64,000 nucleotides of DNA, taken from positions 186,001-250,000 of the forward strand of contig CAVTAV010000003.1 in assembly GCA_963732795.1 (NCBI GenBank), in the 5' to 3' direction. Shown one piece after another: positions 38,685 through 47,870 of the stretch. The position numbers and the translations under genes are program-made. The DNA comes from CAVTAV01 sp963732795. Its GTDB lineage: Bacteria; Pseudomonadota; Alphaproteobacteria; CAVTAV01. Position 1 is the first letter of the stretch. The number at the start of each line of letters is the position of its first letter. The notes under the pieces were generated by a model. It was not told the DNA's origin, ran no database searches, and worked only from the letters and a program-made list of their open reading frames with translations.

Positions 38685-39404
38685 TCAGGCTCCCTTCGCC
38701 GGGGCACCAGCGACTGCAAAGGCCGTATTGTCGCTCTTCGGCCGGGCGGCATCGATCATCTCGCCGCGAGCCACGTAATGGACGATCTCTGCGATATTGG
38801 TGACGTGATCGCCGATCCGCTCGATATTCTTTGCCACGAACAGAAGATGCGTGCAGGGCGTAATCGCGCTCGGGCTCTCCATCATGTAGGTCAGGAGCTC
38901 GCGGAACAGGCTGTTGTAGAGCTCATCGATCTGTTCGTCGCGCTGCCAGACGGCAAGAGCCTTTGCGGCGTCGCGCTCGATAAAGGCGTCGAGGACCTCA
39001 TTGATCATCCGACGTGCGATCCGCGACATTTCCGGGATCACGCTGATCGGCTTCAGAGGCGATGACTGATTAATGACCGTCGCGCGCTTGCCGATATTTT
39101 TCGCGTAGTCTCCGATGCGCTCGAGGTCGCTCGAAATCTTCAGGGTCGAGACGATCTCCCGGAGATCGTCGGCCACCGGTTGCCGCCGGGCCAGAATCTC
39201 GATCGCTTGGGATTCGATTTCGCGCTCCAAATCGTCGATCTTGACGTCCTCTTCGAGGAGTCGCAGGGCGACGGCGTTGTCGCGCTTGACCAACGCGTCG
39301 ATCGCCGAAGCGAGCGCGGACTCGGCAAGCCCGCCCATGCGGGACACCAGAGACTTGAGCTGGTTGAGCTCGTCTTCAAACGCCGTGATTGTGTGTCGGG
39401 GCAT
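38685..39404 (-). CDS. phoU: Phosphate signalling complex protein PhoU
   Basis: The 239-residue all-helical protein has two PhoU repeats. Each has the metal-binding pattern (ESQAIEILARRQPVADDLR with SDLERIGDYAKNIGKR, then HLLFVAKNIERIGDHVTNIAE). PhoU links the PstSCAB transporter to PhoR and keeps the regulon off when phosphate is plentiful. It lies 31 bases downstream of pstB and 49 bases before phoB in the same direction, the standard order. The frame is intact. Confidence 0.95.
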   Translation of the reverse strand: MPRHTITAFEDELNQLKSLVSRMGGLAESALASAIDALVKRDNAVALRLLEEDVKIDDLEREIESQAIEILARRQPVADDLREIVSTLKISSDLERIGDYAKNIGKRATVINQSSPLKPISVIPEMSRIARRMINEVLDAFIERDAAKALAVWQRDEQIDELYNSLFRELLTYMMESPSAITPCTHLLFVAKNIERIGDHVTNIAEIVHYVARGEMIDAARPKSDNTAFAVAGAPAKGA

Positions 39405-39435
39405 AGGTGTCTCCGATGATGGGATCCGGGCCGGT

Positions 39436-40281
39436 CTAACCGAAGCGGCCGGTGATGTAGTCCTGAGTCTGTTTCAGCGCCGGGCTGGTGAACACCGTCG
39501 AGGTGCGGTCGAATTCGATCAACTCCCCGAGATACATGAAGGCCGTGAAATCGGACACGCGGGCGGCCTGCTGCATGTTGTGGGTGACGATGGCGATGGT
39601 GTAGTCGGTCTTCAGTTCGTCGATCAGTTCCTCGATCTTCGCCGTCGAAATCGGGTCGAGCGCGGAGGCCGGCTCGTCGAGCAGAAGAACCTCGGGCTCG
39701 ACCGCCACGGCACGCGCGATGCAAAGGCGTTGTTGCTGACCGCCGGAGAGGCTGAGGCCGCTCTGCTTCAGCTTGTCCTTTACCTCGTCCCACAGGGCCG
39801 CCCGGCGCAGCGAGTGCTCCACCCGGTCGGCCATTTCCGAGCTTGAGAGGCGCTCATAGAGCTTCACGCCGAACGCGATATTGTCGTAGATCGACATCGG
39901 GAAGGGCGTTGGCTTCTGGAACACCATGCCGATCCGGGCCCGCAACAGATTGAGATCGATATTCGGTGTAAGTATGTTCACACCGTCGAACAGTACTTCG
40001 CCCTCGGCCCGCTGCTTGGGATAGAGGTCGTACATGCGATTGAAGACCCGCAGCAAAGTAGATTTGCCGCAGCCAGACGGACCGATGAACGCCGTTACTT
40101 GCTTTTCGTGGATCGGCAGCGACACGTCTTTCAAGGCATGATGGGTGTTGTAATAGAAATTCAGGTCTTTGACCGAAATCTTCACGCTTCTCGCCTCCGT
40201 TTTGTCGCGAGCCGCCGACGAAATTCCGCTCATGGCCAGGTCGGCTTCGACTCCGAGGTTAATGCGCTCCGCTCCCGACAT
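39436..40281 (-). CDS. pstB: Phosphate ABC transporter ATP-binding protein PstB
   Basis: The 281-residue ABC ATPase has Walker A GPSGCGKST, the signature LSGGQQQRLCIARA, Walker B EVLLLDEPASALDP and the switch His in IVTHNMQQA. ARVSDFTAFMYLGELIEF near the end is typical of PstB. It powers high-affinity phosphate import through PstA/PstC. An N-terminal extension of about 30 residues precedes the conserved KISVKDLNFYY. It starts three bases after the pstA stop. Confidence 0.96.
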   Translation of the reverse strand: MSGAERINLGVEADLAMSGISSAARDKTEARSVKISVKDLNFYYNTHHALKDVSLPIHEKQVTAFIGPSGCGKSTLLRVFNRMYDLYPKQRAEGEVLFDGVNILTPNIDLNLLRARIGMVFQKPTPFPMSIYDNIAFGVKLYERLSSSEMADRVEHSLRRAALWDEVKDKLKQSGLSLSGGQQQRLCIARAVAVEPEVLLLDEPASALDPISTAKIEELIDELKTDYTIAIVTHNMQQAARVSDFTAFMYLGELIEFDRTSTVFTSPALKQTQDYITGRFG

Positions 40282-40284
40282 GGG

Positions 40285-41136
40285 CTATCTCCTCTCGCCG
40301 CCCAGCGACGCCAGATAGCGAGCAACGATGTTTAGCGCCAGGATTCCGATAGTGATGATCAAGGCGCCGCCCCAGGCCAATTCCTGCCAGTCGTCATAGG
40401 GACTCAAGGCCATCTGGTAGATGACCACCGGAAGATTGGCCATTGGCGCATTCATGTTGGTACTGAAGAACTGGTTGTTCAAGGCGGTGAACAGCAGCGG
40501 GGCCGTCTCGCCGGAAATCCGCGCCAGCGCTAGCAGCACGCCCGTGATCATGCCGTTGCGGGCGGCTCGATAGCAGACCGAGGAAATCACGCGCCACTTC
40601 GGTGTCCCCAGAGCAGATGCCGACTCCCGCAGCGTGTTGGGCACGAGATTCAGCATGTCTTCGGTCGTCCGGACCACGACGGGAACCACGATGACGGCCA
40701 GCGCCATCCGCCGGCCCACGCCGAGAAATGGCCCATCGGCGCGACCATGATCTCGTAAATGAATATGCCGACGGCGATCGACGGGGCGCTCAGCAGGATG
40801 TCGTTTATGAAGCGCACGATCTGAGCGATCCTTTCCGACCTGCCGTATTCGGCCAGATAGGTGCCGGCCATGATCCCGAGTGGCGTGCCGGTGACGATGC
40901 CCACCAGTGTCAGCATGATGCTGCCATAGATCGCGTTAAGCAGTCCGCCGGCTTCGCCGGGGGGTGGTGTCATCTCAGTGAAGATCGACGGCTTGATTGC
41001 ATCGAAGCCATTGATGAAGAGGGTCGCGAGGATAAGCGTGAGAATGAAAAGGCCGGTAGACGGTCGCGAACAATGATAGCGACAACGCTACGACGTTCCG
41101 TACCTTGCGAGTGTGATAGCGTACGTTGTTCATCAT
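40285..41136 (-). pseudogene. pstA: Phosphate ABC transporter permease PstA (about two to three frameshifts as written)
   Basis: About 283 residues in three frames. The N-terminus MNNVRYHTRKVRNVVALSLS is followed by helix ILTLILATLFINGFDAIKPS. GGLLNAIYGSIMLTLVGIV and TYLAEYGRSERIA come next, and then the permease EAA-like loop TLRESASALGTPKWRVI and ARISGETAPLLFTALNN. Breaks lie near 41055, 40975 and 40710. The ATG at 41136 overlaps the pstC stop (ATGA). PstA pairs with PstC to form the inner-membrane phosphate channel. Confidence 0.9.
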
Positions 41137-42109
41137 CCACCTGCCTTCTTCTCGAGCCGCACCAGCATCAGCCGTGCGATGGCGAGCACGACGAAGGTGA
41201 TGACGAACAGGAACAGGCCCAGCTCGATCAGCGACGCCGTATAGAGGTCGCCGATGGCCTCCGTGAATTCGTTGGCGATGGTGGCGGAGATCGTGGTGCC
41301 GGGCGCCAGGATCGACGCACTGATATGATGCGCGTTGCCGATCACGAAGGTGACCGCCATCGTCTCGCCGAGAGCGCGGCCGAGACCGAGCATGACGCCG
41401 CCGACAACACCGGTGCTGCAGAACGGCAGCACGACCTTCCAGACCACTTCCCAGGTTGTCGCGCCGACGCCATAGGCGGATTCGCGAAGCATGGCAGGAA
41501 CGGTCTCGAAGACGTCGCGCATGACCGAGGTGATGAAGGGCAGGATCATGATCGACAGTATCAGTCCGGCGGTCAGGATGCCGATGCCGTAGGGCGGGCC
41601 CTGGAACAGCGCGCCGATGATTGGCACGTTGCCGATTGTGTCGATCAGGAATGGCTGAACATAAATCTGCAGGAACGGGGCGAAGGAGAACAGGCCCCAG
41701 ATGCCGTAAATGATGCTGGGAATGCCGGCCAAGAGCTCGATCGCGATGCCGAGCGGCCGCTTCAGCCAGCCGGGGCAAAGTTCGGTCAGGAAGATCGCGA
41801 TGCCGAAGCTGACCGGTACTGCCACGATCATGGCGATGACCGATGTAACAAGTGTGCCGTAAATCGGCGCGAGGCCGCCCGAATTTCTCGGTGACAGGGT
41901 TCCACGCCTCGGTCAGCGAAGAAATCGAGCCCGAACGCCTTGATGGCGGGCATCGCGCCGAGCGTCAGGGAGACGATGACGCCACCCAGGATCAGCAGAA
42001 CGCCCCAGCCGGCCGCACGCGCGAGGAAGCCAAAAATCTTGTCGCCGGTTGCTCCGCTGCCCGAGCGTCGCGCGATGAGCTGTGGGGGAATGTCTGTTGC
42101 CGTGGACAC
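41133..42109 (-). pseudogene. pstC: Phosphate ABC transporter permease PstC (frameshifted as written)
   Basis: About 325 residues. The first helix (WGVLLILGGVIVSLTLGAMP) and AIKAFGLDFF are in one frame. After shifts between about 41880 and 41920 the rest reads MIVAVPVSFGIAIFLTELCP, LAGIPSIIYGIWGLFSFAPF and the EAA-like loop MLRESAYGVGATTWEVVWKV with GRALGETMAVTFVIGN. The expected TEAWNPVTEKFGG joining segment is present in another frame. It precedes pstA with a four-base overlap. Confidence 0.92.
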
Positions 42110-42215
42110 CGGATTCTTTTCGAAAAGAGTAGCGGAAGGACCGGGAGGTTTCTCGCGGCCCTTCCTTTTGGCCTATATCGTCATTCGATAATGTCGATGG
42201 TCAGTGGGTAGGCTC

Positions 42216-43241
42216 TTATCTCTTGATCATCGACCACTTGTCCTCGACCAGTTTCACGACGCTGTCCGGGATCGGGACATAGTCCAGCGATTCGGCCATT
42301 TCGTCGCCGTTCTCGTAAGCCCACTTGAAGAAGTCCAACGCGGTCTGCGCCGCTTTCGGATCGGCCGGGTCCTTATACATTAGGATGAAGCTCGCACCCA
42401 CGATCGGCCAACTGGTGGCGCCGGGCTGGTTGGTCAGGATGAGATAGTAGCCGGGAGCGTTGGCCCAGTCGGCATTGGCGGCCGCGGCCTGGAACGCGGT
42501 GGTCTTGGGCACCACAGTCTGACCGTCCTTGTTGATCATCTTCATGTAGGTCAGGTGGTTCTGCATCACATAGGCATACTCGACATAGCCGATTGCGCCG
42601 CGGGTGCGGGCCGTCATGTTGGCGACGCCTTCGTTGCCCTTCGCACCGATGCCGGCGGGCCACTGGACGGAGGCGTTGGCGCCGACCGTCTCGGCCCATC
42701 CGGGCTGAGTTGCTGAGATAGGTGTGAACAGGAACGTCGTGCCCGAGCCTTCCGCGCGATGGACCGGAGCGATCGCAATGTCCGGCAGCTTCACACCGGG
42801 GTTCAGTGCCTGGATCGCCGGGTCGTTCCACTTCTTGATGTCGCCGAGATAGATGGCGGCCAGCGTCGGGCCGTCGATGGTAAGTTCGCCCGGCTTGATG
42901 CCCGGCAGATGTTCACGACCGGAATAACGCCGCCGATGACCATCGGCCATTGGATGAGGCCGGCTGCATTCAGCTTTTCCGGCATCAAGGCATATCGGAA
43001 GCGCCGAACGTGACGGTCTTGGCTTGATCTGCTTGATGCCGCCGCCGGAACCGATGGACTGATAGTTCAGGCCAATTCCGGTCTTAGTCTTTATACGCGG
43101 CGGCCCATTTCGAATAGACGGATACGGGAACGTCGCGCCTGCGCCGGAAATGTTTTCCGCCATCGCGGTCGACGAGCCGACCGTGAATGCACCTATGACA
43201 AGTGCGCCTAGGAGCCCGACGATAGTCGATTTGGCTTTCAC
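42216..43241 (-). CDS. pstS: Phosphate-binding periplasmic protein PstS (internally frame-compensated)
   Basis: The 341-residue protein has a signal peptide ending TAMAENISGAG. The phosphate-binding blocks GAGATFPYP, LNYQSIGSGGGIKQIK, IAPVHRAEGSGTTFLFT and IGYVEYAYV are visible. One frame runs from start to stop, yet residues about 41-48 and 74-105 are nonsense: correct PstS sequence (VYSKWAAAYKDKTG, and EKLNAAGLIQWPMVIGGVIP) is present in other frames there. Paired indels therefore compensate each other, near 43120 and 43090 and again between about 43020 and 42905. It captures phosphate for PstCAB. Confidence 0.93.
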   Translation of the reverse strand: MKAKSTIVGLLGALVIGAFTVGSSTAMAENISGAGATFPYPSIRNGPPRIKTKTGIGLNYQSIGSGGGIKQIKPRPSRSALPICLDAGKAECSRPHPMADGHRRRYSGREHLPGIKPGELTIDGPTLAAIYLGDIKKWNDPAIQALNPGVKLPDIAIAPVHRAEGSGTTFLFTPISATQPGWAETVGANASVQWPAGIGAKGNEGVANMTARTRGAIGYVEYAYVMQNHLTYMKMINKDGQTVVPKTTAFQAAAANADWANAPGYYLILTNQPGATSWPIVGASFILMYKDPADPKAAQTALDFFKWAYENGDEMAESLDYVPIPDSVVKLVEDKWSMIKR

Positions 43242-43372
43242 CTTGCTTCTCCCAACGTTGGTTTTGTCAGTACGACCGCCTCGCGCATCGGCAGCACGTC
43301 ACCACCGTATGGACTGCGAGGTTTGATCGCGGTGACGGTAGTGTCGCGCGATGACTGAAATACGATAATTAT

Positions 43373-43390
43373 GTTGCAGTTTTATGATGG
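43373..43390 (-). promoter_or_regulatory. Candidate Pho box upstream of pstS
   Basis: On the minus strand CCATCAT, four A residues, then CTGCAAC lie about 130 bases upstream of the pstS start. This approximates two 7-base PhoB half-sites (CTGTCAT type) with the usual four-base AT-rich spacer; five and four of seven bases match. The position at the head of pstSCAB-phoU-phoB fits PhoB control. Confidence 0.5.
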
Positions 43391-43432
43391 TGGCGATCGC
43401 AAAGCCGCTGGAGAGGCTGTGATTTAGACTCG

Positions 43433-44739
43433 TCAGACGCGCGCGGATTCCGATTTAGGTATCGGAAATATAACGGAAAATGTCGATCCGACGCCTTCCT
43501 TGCTCGTGACCGACAGAGCGCCCCGGTGACGGTTTACGATGTGTTTGACGATCGCGAGGCCGAGGCCGGTTCCGCCCAGTTCGCGCGACCGCGCCGAATT
43601 CCACGCGGTAAAACCGTTCCGTGAGTCGGGGGATATGCTCCTGGGCGATCCCGGGGCCATCGTCCTTGACCGCAACGATAACGGCGGGTCCCACGATCTG
43701 CGGTGCCGATTCCGCTGGCCGGGCCGAAACCTCCACCGTGCCGCCGGGCCGGCCGTATTTCACGGCATTGTCGATAAGGTTTTGAAAAACCTCGATCAAT
43801 TGGTCCCGGTCGCCAAGGATCTTCGGCAGACCTTCCTCGATTTTAAGAGTGACGGTGGCTTGGCGGCCGACGGCGCGAGGTTGGATCGTTTCCTTGACTC
43901 CCCTGAGGACCGCCCGCGAGATCGATCGGCGTGCTCGGCGGCGTATATTCGTCGAGCTCGATCCGTGAAAGCGACAGCAGATCTCCGATTAGGCGGGTCA
44001 TTCGGGCCGATTCGCGCTGCATGATGGCGAGAAATCGCGTGCGGGCCGCCTCATCCTTGCTGGCCGGCCCCTGTAGCGTCTCGATGAAGCCGACCAGGCT
44101 CGCAAGGGGCGTACGCAGCTCATGGCTGACATTGGCGACGAAATCCGCCCGCATCTGCTCGGCGTGTCGAATATGGGTAATGTCATGGAGTGCGATCGCC
44201 GTGGTCAGGCGGTTGCGCGTGAGAATGCGTGGCGGCGCCGGCATACGCGGGTCCAACAATCTGGTCGCGCGAAGCAGATAGGTTCTAACCACTGCCCCCG
44301 GCACGTTGATTTCCGTGGATTGCTCCGGCCCTCCTGCATCCAGCACGTCGATGGCAGCCAAAGCAGCGGGCTGGCGCAAATGCAGGGCAATGTCATCTCC
44401 GGTGACCGGCCGCCCGAGGAAGGACTCCGCAGCCGAGTTGGCGAAGATGATGCGTCGATTCGAATCGAGGAGAAGGAACGGGTCCGTCAGGCCATTGAGA
44501 AGGGCGGTGCTGAAAACCGGTGATTCGTCGCCGGTATCCGTCGTGATCGTCGTTGTGACGGCGGCGGGCATAGCGGGTCTGGAGGCCGTGTTGAGCCAGC
44601 CCGCAGTGACGGCGCCAAGACTGGAAACAATAATGATCGTGGCCACCCAACCGTATGCGAGACCACCCGCGGCGCCGAGAATGAGCACAAGCACTTGAAC
44701 CGCGAAGAGACCGATCAAGATTGAGCGAAGATGGGACAT
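43433..44739 (-). pseudogene. phoR: Phosphate regulon sensor histidine kinase PhoR (frameshifted as written)
   Basis: About 435 residues. Two N-terminal membrane helices (SILIGLFAVQVLVLILGAAG and the next) precede a PAS-like domain (LTDPFLLLDSNRRIIFAN), the phosphoacceptor His in NVSHELRTPLASLVGF, and the ATPase N box (QNLIDNAVKYG), G1 (DDGPGIAQ) and G2 (GGTGLGLAIVKHIVNRH) motifs. Breaks lie near 43915 and 43590. It senses the Pst state and phosphorylates PhoB. The gene is upstream of pstS on the same strand with a 191-base spacer holding the Pho box. Confidence 0.92.
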
Positions 44740-44877
44740 GACCAGTAAACTAACTGCCCCGTGGCGTCCCGCAAGCTGGAAAATGTGTCCCGATTTGGTA
44801 CGCCGACAACGGGCGGAAAGAAGAAATTAACCATAATTTATAAGGAAAGCTGGGCGTTTTGGCCAAGTTTTTTCAGT

Positions 44878-44893
44878 TGGTGTGCCTCTTGCT
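44878..44893 (+). promoter_or_regulatory. Sigma-54 (RpoN) -24/-12 promoter
   Basis: TGGTGTGCCTCTTGCT fits the -24/-12 consensus, with GG and GC ten bases apart and TTGCT at -12. It lies 113 bases upstream of the small exported-protein gene at 45006 and is on the same strand. It resembles the site upstream of the EPS export operon at 23403, suggesting one sigma-54 activator for both. Confidence 0.6.
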
Positions 44894-45005
44894 TCAAATC
44901 AAAGCGTCATTCGTCGCCCCGTGTAAAAGGAAACGGTGACAAGTTATCAATATAATTGCTATATTGAATCGTGTCCGAGTGGGTTTATTAGTACGGAAGA
45001 GTTCG

Positions 45006-45356
45006 ATGAACGGTAACGGTCAGCTTCCTCCGCAGTCAGACGAGAATGCCGGGGCCAGCGCGGAGGAGACCAAGCGGGCGCTTCGGCGTCGCATTCTCAA
45101 GGCCGGATTGATCGGTGCGCCGGTGGTGGTGACGCTGCAAAGCAATTCCGCCTGGGCGGCGTCCATGACCTGTCTTCAGAATCTTAAGGTGCCGGAAGAC
45201 ATCACGACGCCTTACCGGAATTCCGAAGGACCGTTGGTCCCTTATAACAGTCACGATCCGAAGCATGTCGGCTATATCAACGCGCTGCAGCACGATCAGA
45301 CCATGAATGGCATGCCGGGCTATTCCTGCGTCGCGTCGATCATGACCAATACCTGA
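45006..45356 (+). CDS. Small exported protein with Tat-like signal, first gene of the HprK/PqqD-like cassette
   Basis: The 116-residue protein has a polar N-terminus and a twin-Arg motif RRRILK at residues 27-32 (Tat consensus RRxFLK). A hydrophobic stretch ILKAGLIGAPVVVTL and a likely cleavage site at AWA-A near residue 51 follow. The mature part of about 65 residues has two Cys (56 and 108) and is rich in Asn, Pro, Met and Tyr. I chose the ATG at 45006 because GGAAG lies six bases upstream. I do not recognise a family. A PqqD-like protein follows after 24 bases, so this may be a modified peptide or a substrate of the cassette. Confidence 0.7.
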   Translation: MNGNGQLPPQSDENAGASAEETKRALRRRILKAGLIGAPVVVTLQSNSAWAASMTCLQNLKVPEDITTPYRNSEGPLVPYNSHDPKHVGYINALQHDQTMNGMPGYSCVASIMTNT

Positions 45357-45380
45357 TCGGTCGCACCGGGTTCGACAATC

Positions 45381-45674
45381 ATGGCCGAATCGGCGGTTAA
45401 GTGGGCGGCTTGCGATGGCGAGGCGCTCGTCTGGCGCGACTGGGATGACGGTTCCGCCGTCTATGACACTCGTTCCGGACAAACCCACATCCTCGATCTG
45501 GTCGGGCGGCTCGTGGTCGTCGAGCTCGGAGAGGCGCCCGCGTCCGTCCGGGAGCTCGCCGAGCGCGTAGCCGAAACCACGGGCGGCGCGCCGGATGCCC
45601 CTCTGCGTAACCAATTGCACACCTTATTGGGCGAATTAGAGCACCTCGGAATCATTGAGGTAATCGCCGCGTGA
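45381..45674 (+). CDS. PqqD-like peptide chaperone, HPr-rel-A system
   Basis: The 97-residue protein has the PqqD winged-helix pattern: WRDWDDGSAVYDTRSGQTHILD, where the substrate strand would dock, then LVGRLVVVELGEAPASVREL and a C-terminal helix LHTLLGELEHLGIIE. PqqD proteins present precursor peptides to modifying enzymes in RiPP pathways. This subtype occurs beside HprK-related kinase A in what is called the HPr-rel-A system, whose function is not known. Its stop overlaps the next start (GTGA). Confidence 0.8.
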   Translation: MAESAVKWAACDGEALVWRDWDDGSAVYDTRSGQTHILDLVGRLVVVELGEAPASVRELAERVAETTGGAPDAPLRNQLHTLLGELEHLGIIEVIAA

Positions 45675-46588
45675 GAGTGCAGGATCTCTCCGAAGACGAC
45701 ATCCAGCATCGGTTAAGGTCAGACGGGCTCTATTTCAGGCTCGGGGCCTTCACGACGCGCGTTCGCTCGGTCTATCCGGCGATGGCGACCGACTTCCGCC
45801 GCCTCTATGGCGCCTGCGAGGTAGATACCCGGGACAGCGAGATCACCGACTTCTTCCTGAACCTTTATGCGCCGTCCCGAACCCGCAGCATCTTGCGGCC
45901 GCAGGTGATGGCGGATGTGGAAGGGCCGGGGCCGTTCATTCCTCTGCCGTCCAAGATGACGTTGCTGATGCTCGAGACGGCGATGAACTGGTGCGTCGCC
46001 TCGCGCGTCCGCTCGATGCTGCTGTTGCACTCCGCCGTGGTCGAAAAGAACGGCAGGGCGGTGATCCTCCCGGGCCAGTCCGGCTCGGGCAAGAGCACGC
46101 TCGCCGCGGCGCTGGTGGCGAATGGGTGGCGGCTTCTCTCCGACGAGTTCGCCTTGATCCGTATCTCCGATGGAGCCTTGGTGCCCTATCCCAGGCCGAT
46201 CTCGCTCAAGAATGAATCGATCGAGCGAATGAAGGCGATGTTTCCCGACGGCACCTTCGTCGGCCCGTTCACCGACACGCCCAAGGGCACGATCGCCTAT
46301 CTCGCCGCGCCGTCTTCCGCGATCGAGAACGATCAGGTCGCCGTGATGCCGCGCGCCGTCATCTTTCCGACCTATGAAAGTGGCGCGTCCCTCAGATCCG
46401 ACGAATGGCCAAAGGCGGCGGGGCTCGGGCGCATCGCCCTCTATTCGGTCAATTACACGCTGCTCGGCCGCGCCGGCTTTGAGGCGCTCGCCGACCTCGT
46501 CGACCGGTGCACCATCCGGACGGTTACCTATTCCAGCCTCGACGACGCCATCGGCTTCGTCGAGGACACGGTCGGAACGGAGGCCTGA
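45671..46588 (+). CDS. HprK-related kinase A (HPr-rel-A system)
   Basis: The 305-residue protein starts at a GTG overlapping the PqqD-like stop. It has the P-loop PGQSGSGKSTLAAAL at about residues 133-147, followed by WRLLSDEFALIRISDG, a pattern of the C-terminal domain of HPr kinase/phosphorylase. It lacks the long N-terminal domain of true HprK. The upstream region YFRLGAFTTRVRSVYPAMA is typical of the family. It probably phosphorylates a Ser on a protein or peptide partner, which may be the small exported protein, though this is inference. Confidence 0.85.
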   Translation: MRVQDLSEDDIQHRLRSDGLYFRLGAFTTRVRSVYPAMATDFRRLYGACEVDTRDSEITDFFLNLYAPSRTRSILRPQVMADVEGPGPFIPLPSKMTLLMLETAMNWCVASRVRSMLLLHSAVVEKNGRAVILPGQSGSGKSTLAAALVANGWRLLSDEFALIRISDGALVPYPRPISLKNESIERMKAMFPDGTFVGPFTDTPKGTIAYLAAPSSAIENDQVAVMPRAVIFPTYESGASLRSDEWPKAAGLGRIALYSVNYTLLGRAGFEALADLVDRCTIRTVTYSSLDDAIGFVEDTVGTEA

Positions 46589-46591
46589 GCG

Positions 46592-47737
46592 ATGACCATC
46601 CGCCGGCCCCCGGTTCCGGGTCTCGACGTCTTTCTGGACGCCCTCACTCGGCCCGAGACAATGGAGCGTCTGAAGCCCGTCGAATGGAACGACGTGCTCC
46701 GCTTCGCCCGGCAGACCGCGCTGGTCGCCCGGCTGGGCTATCTCGCCCGCGAGGCCGGGATATGGGAGCGTATCCCGGAAAAAGCCCGGCAGCATTTCGA
46801 CTCCGCCGCCGTCATCTCCCGCGACAATCAGCGGATGATCCGCTTCGAGGTTGCAAGGATCGCCGATACGCTCGCCCATGCCGACGTTCCCTTCGCCCTG
46901 CTGAAGGGTGCGGCCTATGTCTGGTCCGGGCTCGACATGTCCCGTGACCGGCTGTCCTCCGACATCGATGTTCTCGTCGCCCACCGCGACCTCGACGCCG
47001 CCGAAGCGGCCGTGAAGCTCGCGGGCTGGGTGCCGATGAAGGGGGAGGATGATTACGACGACTATTATTATCGCGCCTGGATGCACGAATTGCCGCCGCT
47101 CCGCCATCGCGACAGCAACACCGTCATCGATATCCATCACACGATCCTGCCGGTAACGAGCCGTCTGCATCCCGATCCGGCGCTGCTGCTCGGAGAGATG
47201 GTCCCGATCGAGGGCGGGCGGCTGCATGTTCTCGCGCCGAAGGACATCGTTCTCCACGCCGCGGCCCATCTGTTCTATGACGGCGACTTCGATCGCAGGC
47301 TGCGTGACCTTTACGACCTCGACCGACTGCTCGCGCATTTCGGCGAGCGGCCCGGCTTCTGGGATGCCCTTGTGCGCCGCGCCGACATTCTCAATCTGAC
47401 ACGGCCGCTGTTCTATACGCTCAGATACTGCGCGGCGCTTCTCGGCACGCCGGTTCCGTCAAGCGTGACCGAGCGTCTCGCCCCAAGCGCGCCGTCCGCT
47501 CTTGCGCTCTTCGCGATGGACCGTCTGGTGCCCAGGGTGATCATGCCTCGTAATGCAGACTATCCGAGCCGGCTGACCTCGTTTGCGGCGCTTCTTCTCT
47601 ATATTCGGTCGCACTGGCTGAAGATGCCGCCGATGCTGCTGGCGCGGCACTTGCTGCGGAAGGCCTTCAAGCGGGTCGGATTCGGCGCGGGAGCCGAGGG
47701 GACGATGCCCGATGGCCGAAAGGTTTCCCAGCACTAA
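46592..47737 (+). CDS. Nucleotidyltransferase family protein (NTP_transf_5-like)
   Basis: The 381-residue protein has the minimal nucleotidyltransferase core: LLKGAAYVW, DRLSSDIDVLVAHRD with the paired Asp at about residues 127-129, and a third acidic residue in TVIDIHHTI. NTP_transf_5 proteins are frequent partners of HprK-related kinase A. It could nucleotidylate a protein or peptide. It follows the kinase gene by three bases and ends the cassette. Confidence 0.82.
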   Translation: MTIRRPPVPGLDVFLDALTRPETMERLKPVEWNDVLRFARQTALVARLGYLAREAGIWERIPEKARQHFDSAAVISRDNQRMIRFEVARIADTLAHADVPFALLKGAAYVWSGLDMSRDRLSSDIDVLVAHRDLDAAEAAVKLAGWVPMKGEDDYDDYYYRAWMHELPPLRHRDSNTVIDIHHTILPVTSRLHPDPALLLGEMVPIEGGRLHVLAPKDIVLHAAAHLFYDGDFDRRLRDLYDLDRLLAHFGERPGFWDALVRRADILNLTRPLFYTLRYCAALLGTPVPSSVTERLAPSAPSALALFAMDRLVPRVIMPRNADYPSRLTSFAALLLYIRSHWLKMPPMLLARHLLRKAFKRVGFGAGAEGTMPDGRKVSQH

Positions 47738-47870
47738 TCAAATCTTTACTCGGGACCGCTACAAACGCCCTCGTCCTCGTAGCGAGTAGTAGTATGATGC
47801 AGGAGCCGATCCGGTGCCGCCGGTCCGCTTCGTCGGTGGGAGCCCGGCCGAGGACATAATCCCCCAAAGA

